Source: Azospirillum isscasi (GTDB lineage Bacteria; Pseudomonadota; Alphaproteobacteria; Azospirillales; Azospirillaceae). Taken from it: 32,923 nt of DNA. A program made the position numbers and the translations under genes. The notes beneath the pieces were generated by a model, which searched no databases, was not told the origin of the DNA, and was given only the letters and a program-made list of their open reading frames with translations. The stretch lies in the NCBI RefSeq assembly GCF_030849505.1, contig NZ_JAUJFI010000055.1, positions 1-32,923 of the forward strand. Direction: 5' to 3'. Positions 15,792 to 23,792 of this stretch are shown piece after piece (within the stretch, counting starts at the first letter, position 1; the number at the start of each line of letters is the position of its first letter).

Positions 15792-15822
15792 CGGTGGAGG
15801 GCGGAGGCGGAGCGTCCCCGGC

Positions 15823-17301
15823 TCACGCCACCAGCACCGGCGCCACCTCGCGGTAAAGCTCCATGTACTCCTCCGCCGGGCCGTGCCAGCCGAAGTCGCG
15901 GGTCATGGCGTGCTGCTGCATGGCGTGCCAGCGCTCCGGCTTGCGGTAGAGGGCGGCGGCGCGGCGCAGCGCCCAGGTCAGTTCCTGGACGTTCGCGTTG
16001 ACGAACTGGAAGCCCGTGGCGCTGCCGTCGTTCACCGCCGCCGGGTTGGCGTCCACGATGGTGTCCGCCAAGCCCCCGGTGCGGCGGACCAGCGGCAGGG
16101 TGCCGTACTTCAGCGCGTACATCTGGGTCAGTCCGCAGGGCTCCGACCGCGAGGGCACCAGGAACAGGTCGGCGCCGGCCTGGATGCGGTGGGACAGCGC
16201 CTCGTCATAGCCGATGCGCACGCCGACCGATTTCGGGTACCAGGTGGCGAGGTGGCGGAAGCCGGCCTCCAGCGCCGGTTCGCCGTTGCCCAGAACGGCG
16301 AGCTGGCCGCCCCAGGCGATCCATTGCGACGCCGCCTCCAGAACCAGATCCAGCCCCTTGTGCCCGGTCAGGCGGCTGACCACGGCGGCCAGCGGGGCGT
16401 CGGGGCGTCGGTCCAGGCCGAAGCCGGCCTGAAGGTCGGCCTTGCACAAATCCTTGCCGCCGAGATCCGCGGCGCCGTAGCGGGCGGCGATGTGCGGGTC
16501 GGCGGCGGGGTCCCAGATCTGATAGTCCACGCCGTTCAGGATGCCGGTCAGCGCCTCGGCCCGCGCGGCCAGCAGCCCTTCCAGCCCGGCCCCATGCTCC
16601 GCCGTCTGGATTTCGTGGGCGTAGGTCGGGCTGACCGTGGTCAGGCGGTCGGAATAGAAGCAACCGGCCTTCAGGAAGCCGATGCCGCCGTAATACTCCA
16701 CCCCGTCGATCCGGTAGGCGGCGGACGGCAGGCCGAGGTCGCCCATCATCCAGGCGCCGAAATGGCCCTGGTAGGCGATGTTGTGGATGGTCGTGACCGT
16801 TCCCGGACGGAACGGCCCGGCGAAGCGGTCGGGGCGCAGCGCCAGATAGGCCGGGATCAGGCCGGTCTGCCAGTCGTGCCCGTGCAGCACCTCCGGACGC
16901 CACCAGGGGTCGTAGGCGTCCTGCGCCGCGAAGCCCGCCGCGCACCAGGACAGGGCGGCGAAGCGCTGCGCGTTGTCCGGCCAGTCCTTGCCGTCCGGCC
17001 CCAGATAGGGGTTTCCGGGCCGCTGGTAGAGCGACGGCGCGTCCAGGACATAGGCCAGCACCCCGTCCGGCGTCCGCCCGATCAGCAGCCGCGCCTCGTC
17101 GCAGCCCGGCAGGTCGGTGAGCGGCCCGCCGACCGGATGCAGATCGCCCAGCCCGTTCAGCACCGCCGGATAGCCGGGCAGCAGCAGGCGGACGTCGGCA
17201 CCGGCGCGGTTCAGGGCGGGGGGCAGGGCGGCGGAAACGTCGGCCAGCCCGCCGGTCTTCACCAGGGGGTAGCATTCCGGCGTGACGAACAGGACGCGCA
17301 T
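15823..17301 (-). CDS. glgA: Glycogen synthase GlgA (ADP-glucose type)
   Basis: Transfers glucose from ADP-glucose to alpha-1,4-glucan. 492 aa, GT5 family. N-terminal MRVLFVTPECYPLVKTGGLADVS contains the ADP-glucose-binding KTGGLADV (residues 15-22). TTIHNIAYQGHF and HGHDWQTGLIPAYL mark the GT5 N-domain. In the C-domain, LVPSRSEPCGLTQMYALKYG and VRRTGGLADTIVD carry the catalytic Glu and the second GGL loop. The start at 17301 gives the normal family N-terminus; an in-frame GTG at 17340 would add 13 residues. It lies downstream of glgC in the same direction with a palindrome between them. Confidence 0.95.
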   Translation of the reverse strand: MRVLFVTPECYPLVKTGGLADVSAALPPALNRAGADVRLLLPGYPAVLNGLGDLHPVGGPLTDLPGCDEARLLIGRTPDGVLAYVLDAPSLYQRPGNPYLGPDGKDWPDNAQRFAALSWCAAGFAAQDAYDPWWRPEVLHGHDWQTGLIPAYLALRPDRFAGPFRPGTVTTIHNIAYQGHFGAWMMGDLGLPSAAYRIDGVEYYGGIGFLKAGCFYSDRLTTVSPTYAHEIQTAEHGAGLEGLLAARAEALTGILNGVDYQIWDPAADPHIAARYGAADLGGKDLCKADLQAGFGLDRRPDAPLAAVVSRLTGHKGLDLVLEAASQWIAWGGQLAVLGNGEPALEAGFRHLATWYPKSVGVRIGYDEALSHRIQAGADLFLVPSRSEPCGLTQMYALKYGTLPLVRRTGGLADTIVDANPAAVNDGSATGFQFVNANVQELTWALRRAAALYRKPERWHAMQQHAMTRDFGWHGPAEEYMELYREVAPVLVA

Positions 17302-17340
17302 GGAGGCGGGGTCTTTCCGTTTCTTATTGGTCTTGTTCAC

Positions 17341-17370
17341 CTCCCCCTCGCCCGGCGGGGCGAAGGGGGG
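17341..17370. repeat. C/G-rich intergenic palindrome, copy 3
   Basis: Arms 17341-17353 and 17358-17370 (13 nt, two mismatches) around a 4-nt loop, of the form CTCCCCCTCGCCC...GGGCGAAGGGGGG. It sits between glgC and glgA on the minus-strand message. Related in layout to the palindromes at 175-200 and 1627-1654. Confidence 0.55.
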
Positions 17371-17377
17371 ATGGAGG

Positions 17378-18649
17378 TCAATCCTTGGGCAGGCGGTCGA
17401 TCATGTCCTGGGTGATCAGGCACACGCCGCCCTCGCTGCGGTAGAAGCGCTTGGCGTCCAGCTCCGGGTCCTCGCCGACGACCAGCCCCTCGGGGATCGC
17501 CACGCCGCGGTCGATCACCACCTTCTTCAGGCGGCAATGGCGGCCGATGTCGCAGTCCGGCAGGACCACCGCCTCGTGCAGTTCGCTGAAGGAGTTGACG
17601 CGCACCTCGCTGAACAGCAGCGAGTTCTTCACCAGCGAGCCGGAGATGATGCAGCCGCCGGACACCAGGCTGTCCACCGCCATGCCGCGCCGGTTCTCGT
17701 CGTCGAACACGAACTTCGCCGGGGGCAGCTGCTCCTGGTAGGTGAAGATCGGCCACTCGCGGTCGTACATGTTGAGCTGCGGCGTCACGTGGCAGAGGTC
17801 CAGGTTGGCTTCCCAATAGGCGTCGATGGTGCCGACGTCGCGCCAGTAGGGCTCGGACTCGTGGCCGTTCAGGATGGCCGAATCGGCAAAGTCGTGGGCC
17901 ATCACCCGCGCCCCGCTCTTCACCAGATAGGGGATGATGTCCTTGCCGAAGTCGCGGGACGAGCCGGGTTCGTGGAAGTCGCGCTCCAGCTGGTCGTAGA
18001 GGAACTGCGCGTTGAAGACGTAGATGCCCATGCTGGCCAGCGACCGGTCCGGGTTGCCGGGCATCGGCGGCGGGTCGGCGGGCTTCTCCACGAAGTCGAT
18101 GATGCGCTGCGTCTCGTCCACATGCATCACGCCGAAGCCGGTCGCCTGGGCGCGCGGCACCTGGATGCAGGGGATCGTCACGTCCGCCTTCTTGGCGATG
18201 TGGTCCAGCAGCAGCGCGCCGTAATCCATCTTGTAGATGTGGTCGCCGGCCAGGATCAGGATGTGTTCCGGCTCGTGGTCGCGCAGGATGTCCAGGTTCT
18301 GGTACACCGCGTCGGCGGTGCCCTGGTACCAGGCGGTCTCGCTGATGCGCTGCTGCGCCGGCAGCAGGTCGCAGAACTCGTTCATCTCGCCGCGGAAGAA
18401 GTTCCAGCCGCGCTGCAGGTGGCGCAGCAGGCTGTGCGACTTGTACTGGGTCAGCACGCCGATGCGGCGGAAACCCGAATTGATGCAGTTCGACAGCGCG
18501 AAGTCGATGATCCGGAACTTGCCGCCGAAATAGGTGGCGGGCTTGGCGCGACGGTCGGTCAGCTGCTTCAGCCGGCTGCCCCGGCCACCGGCCAGGACGA
18601 GGGCCACAGCGCGGCGCGGCGCCAGCCGCAGATCCCGTTTGTCGAGCAT
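17378..18649 (-). CDS. glgC: Glucose-1-phosphate adenylyltransferase GlgC
   Basis: Makes ADP-glucose from ATP and glucose-1-phosphate, the committed step of glycogen synthesis. 423 aa. Nucleotide-binding LAGGRGSRL (residues 19-27), [58 protein letters not shown] and ASMGIYVF all match bacterial GlgC. The C-terminal left-handed beta-helix begins near [12 protein letters not shown], and [13 protein letters not shown] is near the end. ATG 18649 has a good AAGGGGAGA ribosome site; an in-frame ATG at 18700 would add a Lys-rich 17-residue tail. The enzyme is usually allosteric, activated by glycolytic intermediates. Confidence 0.95.
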   Translation of the reverse strand: MLDKRDLRLAPRRAVALVLAGGRGSRLKQLTDRRAKPATYFGGKFRIIDFALSNCINSGFRRIGVLTQYKSHSLLRHLQRGWNFFRGEMNEFCDLLPAQQRISETAWYQGTADAVYQNLDILRDHEPEHILILAGDHIYKMDYGALLLDHIAKKADVTIPCIQVPRAQATGFGVMHVDETQRIIDFVEKPADPPPMPGNPDRSLASMGIYVFNAQFLYDQLERDFHEPGSSRDFGKDIIPYLVKSGARVMAHDFADSAILNGHESEPYWRDVGTIDAYWEANLDLCHVTPQLNMYDREWPIFTYQEQLPPAKFVFDDENRRGMAVDSLVSGGCIISGSLVKNSLLFSEVRVNSFSELHEAVVLPDCDIGRHCRLKKVVIDRGVAIPEGLVVGEDPELDAKRFYRSEGGVCLITQDMIDRLPKD

Positions 18650-19168
18650 GTGTCTCCCCTTTCGGTTCTCTTTTTTGCTGTCGGCTTTGTTGTCGGCCAT
18701 CCGGAAGCACCCGGCGTTTCAGCCGGTGCGAGCGTGACCGTGCCACATTTCACCGGGGTGGGCCAATAGGCCGAGGGGAACAGGCCGGAAATAGACCGGA
18801 CGCCGGGAGGGGCTGTGCGGGTTTGAGGCGCATGCTTGTGCGCAAAAAACAGGCATGAGCGTGGGAAACGAGCGTGCAGCGCCCGAACGGATGGCAGTCC
18901 GACCGCAATCCATGGACGAATCCCGCCAAGGCCGGCGGGTTGGGATGGTCCGAAATCCTGCTTAAATTCTGTGCAGCATAGGCTGGCGACTCGGGGCCTA
19001 GGCCGCTTTGCAGTCATCCGAATGGCCGCAACCAGCGCGATTCCTAGCCCTTTTGGGTTGGCACGCTTCTTGAAGACAAATCGGCGTACACGGCCCCCTC
19101 CCGCCGCCCCGTCTGTACCGGGGACGGGGCGAAACGGGCCAGAAGCATTCGAATAAAGAGGAGCCTCG
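18650..19168. other. Divergent control region between glgC and amtB
   Basis: 519 bp without a convincing gene, carrying promoters of two divergent genes. Seen: an inverted repeat GCGCA-N6-TGCGC at 18828-18843; a hairpin CCCGCC-N6-GGCGGG at 18922-18939; a perfect palindrome GGCCTAGGCC at 18995-19004; and a sigma-54-type promoter at 19059-19074 for amtB. I do not see a full NtrC site (TGCACY-N5-RGTGCA). The glgC promoter is not clear. Confidence 0.6.
19059..19074 (+). promoter_or_regulatory. Sigma-54 (RpoN) -24/-12 promoter of amtB
   Basis: TGGCACG-N4-TTGAA, matching the consensus TGGCAC-N5-TTGC except that the -12 GC is GA. The GG-to-GA spacing (10 nt) is exact. Predicted start near 19085, about 84 nt before the amtB ATG. 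Nitrogen-regulated amtB promoters, including as I recall that of A. brasilense, depend on RpoN and NtrC. Confidence 0.72.
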
Positions 19169-20488
19169 ATGAGCCGTCTCTTCACCCTCGCCGCGCCGAC
19201 GATGGCGGCGATTCTGGGCTTGGCCGGTCTGCCTGCCGCCGCCCTGGCCCAGGAAGCGGCTGCCGCGGCCGCCGCCGAGCCCACCCTGAGCAGCGGCGAC
19301 ACGGCTTGGATGCTGGTCGCCACCGCGCTGGTCCTGTTCATGACCATTCCGGGTCTGGCCCTGTTCTACGGCGGCATGGTCCGCAAGATGAACGTGCTGT
19401 CGGTCGTGATGCAGAGCTTCGCGATCTGCTGCCTGGTCAGCATCCTGTGGTTCTTCGCCGGTTACAGCATCGCCTTCACCGAAGGCACCCCGTATTTCGG
19501 CAGCCTGTCCAAGTTCATGCTGGCGGGCATCACCAAGGACAGCCTGTCGGGCGTCATTCCGGAGACGGTCTTCGTCGTCTTCCAGATGACCTTCGCCATC
19601 ATCACGCCGGCGCTGATCACCGGCGCCTTCGCCGACCGCATGAAGTTCTCCTCGATGCTGGTCTTCACGGGCCTGTGGTCGCTGATCGTCTACGCGCCGA
19701 TCACCCACTGGGTCTGGGGTCCGGGCGGCTATCTGATGGGTGACGGCGTGCTCGACTACGCCGGCGGCACGGTGGTGCACATCAACGCGGGCGTGGCCGG
19801 TCTCGTCGCCGCCATCGTGCTGGGCAAGCGCAAGGGCTACCCGAACGAGAACTTCGCCCCGCACAACCTGGTGCTCAGCCTGATCGGCGCCTCGATGCTG
19901 TGGGTCGGCTGGTTCGGCTTCAACGCGGGTTCCGCCGTGGCCGCCGACGGCCGTGCGGGCATGGCCATGCTGGTCACGCAGATCGCCGCCGCCACCGCCG
20001 CCATGTCCTGGCTGCTGGTCGAGTGGGCCACCAAGGGCAAGCCCTCGGTTCTCGGCATCATCTCCGGCGCCGTCGCCGGCCTGGTCGCCATCACCCCGGC
20101 CTCGGGCTTCGTCGGTCCGACCGGCGCCCTGGTCATCGGTCTGGTCGCCGGCGTGGTCTGCTACTGGGGCGCCACCGGCCTGAAGCGCGCCCTCGGCTAT
20201 GACGACTCGCTGGACGCCTTCGGCGTGCACGGCGTGGGCGGCATCGTCGGCGCCATCCTGACCGGCGTCTTCGCCCAGGAAGCCATCGGCGGCACCGCCG
20301 GCGCCCTGGAAGGCAACGTCGGCCAGATCTGGACGCAGGTCTACGGCATCCTCGCCACGATCATCTACTCGGCGGTGGGTTCCTTCATCATCCTGAAGGT
20401 CATCGACGTGGTGATGGGCCTGCGCGTGGACGAGGACGTCGAGCGCGACGGCCTGGACCTCGCCCTGCACGGCGAGACCATCCACTAA
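19169..20488 (+). CDS. amtB: Ammonium transporter AmtB
   Basis: Trimeric inner-membrane ammonium channel, 439 aa. A cleavable signal peptide (residues 1 to about 28, cut after ALA) is followed by an Ala-rich linker and eleven membrane helices. The pore twin-His pair is visible: H204 in TVVHINAGVAG and H354 in AFGVHGVGG. Other signatures are GLALFYGGMVRKMN, FQMTFAIITPALITGAFADR and WVGWFGFNAGSA. The cytoplasmic tail VDEDVERDGLDLALHGE is where PII (GlnK/GlnZ) binds. No glnK gene is adjacent, as I recall for Azospirillum, where GlnZ is encoded elsewhere. A GAGGAG ribosome site precedes the ATG; a strong terminator follows. Confidence 0.96.
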   Translation: MSRLFTLAAPTMAAILGLAGLPAAALAQEAAAAAAAEPTLSSGDTAWMLVATALVLFMTIPGLALFYGGMVRKMNVLSVVMQSFAICCLVSILWFFAGYSIAFTEGTPYFGSLSKFMLAGITKDSLSGVIPETVFVVFQMTFAIITPALITGAFADRMKFSSMLVFTGLWSLIVYAPITHWVWGPGGYLMGDGVLDYAGGTVVHINAGVAGLVAAIVLGKRKGYPNENFAPHNLVLSLIGASMLWVGWFGFNAGSAVAADGRAGMAMLVTQIAAATAAMSWLLVEWATKGKPSVLGIISGAVAGLVAITPASGFVGPTGALVIGLVAGVVCYWGATGLKRALGYDDSLDAFGVHGVGGIVGAILTGVFAQEAIGGTAGALEGNVGQIWTQVYGILATIIYSAVGSFIILKVIDVVMGLRVDEDVERDGLDLALHGETIH

Positions 20489-20552
20489 GGACCCTTTCCG
20501 GGGGGAGTTTTCCCGGGGATCTTTGCAGCCTGGTTGTTTCCTCCATGAACTT

Positions 20553-20584
20553 CCGCCGCCGGGGCCTCCCGGCGGCGGATTTTT
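20553..20584 (+). terminator. Rho-independent terminator after amtB
   Basis: Perfect 11-bp stem CCGCCGCCGGG (20553-20563) and CCCGGCGGCGG (20568-20578), 4-nt loop GCCT, then ATTTTT. It ends the amtB message before the convergent methyltransferase gene. Confidence 0.88.
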
Positions 20585-20606
20585 CATGTCGGAGGCTGCA
20601 AGGGGG

Positions 20607-21833
20607 TCAGCGGCGCAGATACATCTTGCCGACACCGTTCAGGGCGGCGAAAAGTTGCGCGAACTGCGCCAGGAAGGCGTCCCAGGCCAGGGGGCCGGCC
20701 TTCTCCGCCACCGCCCGGTGGAGGTCGCCCAGGCTGGTCCGCCCGTCCACCCGCGCCAGGATCGGCCCGGCCAGACGGGGCAGCGGCAGGGGGATGACGG
20801 CGCCCATCAGCTCCGCCTCCAGCACGCCGCCGGGGGGCAGGCCCTTCGCCACCGCGGCGCCGTCCAGGTCGCGCAGCACCGGCACCACCTCCGGCCCGTC
20901 CGGGCGGGCGACGGCGGCGTCCGCATCCTCCGGACGGACGAGATAGGCGATGTGCTTGGTCATGCTGCCGGTGATCTGCTCCGCCCAGGCGGCGCGCTCC
21001 AGCCGGGACAGGCCCTCCAGCCGCTTCAGCACGCGCGGGTCCTTCACCCAGACGGCGGGGTCGTACCGGTACGGCTCGACCAGCGCGGCGACGGCGAGCC
21101 CGCCCGCCGCCGCCAGCTCCGCCAGTTCCGGCACGCTGTAGGGCCGGTCGCAGGAATGCAGCAGCAGGTCGTAGAGGTCGGCGTCGGCCCGTTTGTGGTC
21201 GCCGATGAAGGGGTTGCGGAGCAGCCAGTTGGACGGCGGCAGCCGCTCGATCAGCCGGCGGGCCAGCGCCACCTGCTCCTTCGGCGGCAGGCCCGCCGCG
21301 ACGGTGCGCAGGGCGGCCTGCATGGGATAGACGCCGGTGCGGCCATAGGGGGCGTAGACCATCAGCCCGATCCCGCCGCCCGGCTTCAGCGCCCCGGCCA
21401 GCGAGCGCATCCCCGCCGCCGGGTCGTCCAGATGGTGCAGCACGCCGCAGCAGTCGATGTAGTCGAACGGCCCGAGACCGTCGAGGTCGAGGAGGGAGCC
21501 GCGGCGGAAGTCGATGTTGGTCAGCCCGCGCGCCTTGGCCCGCGCCTCGGCGATGGCCCGCGCGGCATCGGACAGGTCCAGATAGGTGACGCGCCCCGGA
21601 TTGCCGGCGTCGGCCATCTGCTGGGCGATCATGATCGTTCCGTCGCCGGTCCCGCCGCCGGCCACCAGAACCGACAGCGGGCGGGCGTGGTCGAGCCGTC
21701 CGCCGAAGACGTTGTGGTTCACCTCGTCCAGGTGGCTGGGCGACCCGGTGATCAGGCGTCTCGATTCGTCGGCGGGGGTGCGCGCGGGATAGGGGTAGGC
21801 TTCGTACTGGGCGCGCAGGGTGTCGATGCTCAT
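20607..21833 (-). CDS. Class I SAM-dependent methyltransferase with C-terminal extension
   Basis: 408 aa. The Rossmann fold occupies about residues 50-190, with motif I VLVAGGGTGDGT (55-66), an acidic motif II (VTYLDLSD), and post-motifs FDYIDCCGVLHHLDDP and LKPGGGIGLMVYAPYG. The N-terminus has LRAQYEAYPYPARTP, an E.YPYP signature seen in a group of uncharacterised methyltransferases. After about residue 300 the protein continues with a separate domain ending in RVDGRTSLGDLHRAVAEKAG, resembling a PqqD/winged-helix pattern. Substrate unknown; small molecule or protein lysine are both possible. Monocistronic, convergent with amtB. Confidence 0.8.
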   Translation of the reverse strand: MSIDTLRAQYEAYPYPARTPADESRRLITGSPSHLDEVNHNVFGGRLDHARPLSVLVAGGGTGDGTIMIAQQMADAGNPGRVTYLDLSDAARAIAEARAKARGLTNIDFRRGSLLDLDGLGPFDYIDCCGVLHHLDDPAAGMRSLAGALKPGGGIGLMVYAPYGRTGVYPMQAALRTVAAGLPPKEQVALARRLIERLPPSNWLLRNPFIGDHKRADADLYDLLLHSCDRPYSVPELAELAAAGGLAVAALVEPYRYDPAVWVKDPRVLKRLEGLSRLERAAWAEQITGSMTKHIAYLVRPEDADAAVARPDGPEVVPVLRDLDGAAVAKGLPPGGVLEAELMGAVIPLPLPRLAGPILARVDGRTSLGDLHRAVAEKAGPLAWDAFLAQFAQLFAALNGVGKMYLRR

Positions 21834-21923
21834 GGATCGGGCAGCCGGTCAGGTGGACGGGTGCCGGACCATAGCATCAACGGGGGATGGGATGGGGGGA
21901 GTTGGGGAGTGGTTGCGCCGGGC

Positions 21924-23033
21924 CTACCCCGCCACCCCCTCCGCCGCGCGGACCACGCCGACCTCCCGCCCGTTGCGGTTGGTCACCGGCTGGTTGAGGA
22001 GCTGACCGGCCCGCGCCCACTGCTCGTCCGACAGAACCTTGGTGGCGCGGATCAGGGCGGCGAGCGCCACCTCGCGGGCGCGGGGGGCGCCGTCGTCGAT
22101 CTTCAGGGCGATGCCCAGCCCCTGCTTGGGCAGGACGGCGCAGCCGACGCCCTCGGCCCCGCCCTTGACCAGAACCAGACCGCCCGCCGCCTGCATCATG
22201 CCGGTGTCGAAGCTGTCCTTGCCGGCGATCAGGTGCGGGTGCGCCCGCCAGGCGCGGCGGATGCGGGTCACCGCCTCGGCGCGGGCGTCGGGCAGGTCCT
22301 TCGGGTCGCCGATGCGGGCCATGGCGTAGGCGATGGCGCCCAGCGGGATGCCGATGGTCGGGATGGCGCAGCCGTCCACGCCCCAGGGCGCCTGCGACAG
22401 GTCCTGGCCGGTCATCTGCTCCATCACCCCCAGGATGCGCTGCTGCACCGGATGGTCGAAGCGGACATAGCCCTTCGTCGGCTCGCCCTTGTGCAGGGCG
22501 GTGGTCAGGAAGCCGGCGTGCTTGCCGGAGCAGTTGTTGTGGAAGGCGGTCGGCGTCTCGCCGTGGCGGATCATCTCGTGGGCGGTCTCGGTGTCGGTCG
22601 GCAGATGCGCCCCGCACTCGTAATCACCCACGGTCAGGCCGAGGCGCCTGATCCACGCCTCCGCCAGACGGGTGTGCCGGATCTCCCCGTGATGGGAGGA
22701 ACAGGCCAGCGCCAGTTCCTGGTCGCCCAGCCCGTAGGCGTCCAGCGCGCCCGTCTCCACCAGCGGGATCGCCTGGAGCGCCTTCACGGCGGAGCGGGGA
22801 TAGACCGGCGCTTCGATGTCGCCCCATTGCGCCAGGACGTGGCCGGCGGAATCGACGATGCAGGCGCGCCCGCGGTGGACGGATTCCACCATGCCGCCGC
22901 GCGTCACCTCGACGAGGATCGGCGCCTCCGGCGGGCCGGACAGGTCGGCGTGCCCCTCGGCGGGGGTGTGATGGTCGGCGTGGCCGTGGTGGTGACCGTG
23001 GCCGCCGCAACAGGAAGAGTGGTCGTGGCTCAT
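21924..23033 (-). CDS. L-asparaginase, class 3 (Rhizobium etli ReAV type), with His-rich N-terminal tail
   Basis: Hydrolyses L-asparagine to aspartate and ammonia; 369 aa, Asparaginase_II family (PF06089). The catalytic features of ReAV are present with matching spacing: SxxK as S81-A-V-K84 (ReAV S48/K51), S113 in ALACSSHHGE (S80), a zinc trio C168/K171 in NNCSGKHAG and C222 in GVDGCAIPT (C135, K138, C189), and K290 in VLVKGG (K263). These assignments come from spacing and memory of ReAV, not an alignment. Residues 1-37 are an extra tail rich in His (ten in the first 30) with two Cys, before the usual start ILVEVTRGG. No signal peptide is seen. A hairpin lies just upstream of the start codon. 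Confidence 0.88.
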   Translation of the reverse strand: MSHDHSSCCGGHGHHHGHADHHTPAEGHADLSGPPEAPILVEVTRGGMVESVHRGRACIVDSAGHVLAQWGDIEAPVYPRSAVKALQAIPLVETGALDAYGLGDQELALACSSHHGEIRHTRLAEAWIRRLGLTVGDYECGAHLPTDTETAHEMIRHGETPTAFHNNCSGKHAGFLTTALHKGEPTKGYVRFDHPVQQRILGVMEQMTGQDLSQAPWGVDGCAIPTIGIPLGAIAYAMARIGDPKDLPDARAEAVTRIRRAWRAHPHLIAGKDSFDTGMMQAAGGLVLVKGGAEGVGCAVLPKQGLGIALKIDDGAPRAREVALAALIRATKVLSDEQWARAGQLLNQPVTNRNGREVGVVRAAEGVAG

Positions 23034-23043
23034 GGGTGGAAAG

Positions 23044-23071
23044 CTTGCCTCTCTCCGAGGCCCGAGGCAAG
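23044..23071. promoter_or_regulatory. Inverted repeat immediately upstream of the asparaginase start
   Basis: Perfect 8-bp arms CTTGCCTC (23044-23051) and GAGGCAAG (23064-23071) separated by 12 nt. The near arm ends 10 nt before the asparaginase ATG on the minus strand, and no Shine-Dalgarno is visible there. It may be an operator in the control region shared with the divergent RNA methyltransferase gene, or a 5'-leader hairpin. Confidence 0.5.
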
Positions 23072-23149
23072 GTGTCGCACCATCGGACCCGCCGGATCAC
23101 GGGCGATTCGCGGTATGTGCGGGCCGGAATTACGGATGATACGCAAGCC

Positions 23150-23734
23150 ATGCGCGGATATTTCGCCATCGGGGTGGAACGGATCAGCAAGCCGGGCAAT
23201 GTCGGCAACCTGATGCGCTCCGCCCACGCCTTCGGCGCCTCCTTCTTCTTCGCCATCGACCCGGAGCCCGATCTGCACGAGGCGCGATTCGTCGACACCT
23301 CGGGTGCGGCGGAGCATCTGCCGCTGTACATCTACGACCGGGTGGCCGATCTCGCCCTGCCCAAGGACTGCCAGCTCGTCGGGGTGGAGCTGACCGAGGA
23401 CGCGGTCGAGCTGCCCAGCTTCCGCCACCCGACGCGCGCCGCCTATGTGCTGGGGCCGGAGCGCGGCAGCCTGTCCGCACCGCTGCTGGAGCGGTGCGAC
23501 TTCACGGTGAAGATCCCGATGAAGTTCTGCATCAACGTCGGGGTGGCCGGCGCGCTGGTGATGTACGACCGGATGATCAGCCTGGGCCGCTTCGCCGAAC
23601 GCCCGGTGCGCACCGGCGGCCCGACCGAGCCGCTGCGCGAGCACCAGCATGGCCGCCAGATCATGCGCAACCCGGAACGCCGCCGCCGCATGCGCGGCAT
23701 CCAGAAGCCGGTGATCGTCCGCGACGACGAGTGA
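23150..23734 (+). CDS. TrmH/SpoU-family RNA methyltransferase
   Basis: 194 aa, SPOUT fold (knotted SAM site) without an extra RNA-binding domain. The start at 23150 opens directly with strand 1: YFAIGVERISKPGNVGNLMRSAHAFGAS, containing the motif 1 Asn and catalytic-type Arg (R23). Motif 2 is YVLGPERGSLS and motif 3 is VKIPMKFCINVGVAGALVMYD. After the SPOUT core a basic tail (RNPERRRRMRGIQKPV) may contact RNA. It likely 2'-O-methylates a tRNA or rRNA; the exact target cannot be told from sequence. Divergent from the asparaginase gene. Confidence 0.87.
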   Translation: MRGYFAIGVERISKPGNVGNLMRSAHAFGASFFFAIDPEPDLHEARFVDTSGAAEHLPLYIYDRVADLALPKDCQLVGVELTEDAVELPSFRHPTRAAYVLGPERGSLSAPLLERCDFTVKIPMKFCINVGVAGALVMYDRMISLGRFAERPVRTGGPTEPLREHQHGRQIMRNPERRRRMRGIQKPVIVRDDE

Positions 23735-23792
23735 TCCGGAACAGGGCCTCAACACCCCAGGAACCGCCACGCCCCCCCGAAGGAGACGCTCG

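Noticed and set aside
18828..18843. NtrC binding site upstream of amtB
   Set aside because: GCGCA-N6-TGCGC is a good dyad but the spacing does not fit the NtrC consensus (GCA-N9-TGC), and it is over 200 nt from the sigma-54 promoter.
20523..23213. Long plus-strand open frame opposite the methyltransferase and asparaginase
   Set aside because: No recognisable domain, biased Arg/Gly/Gln composition, and real genes on the other strand.
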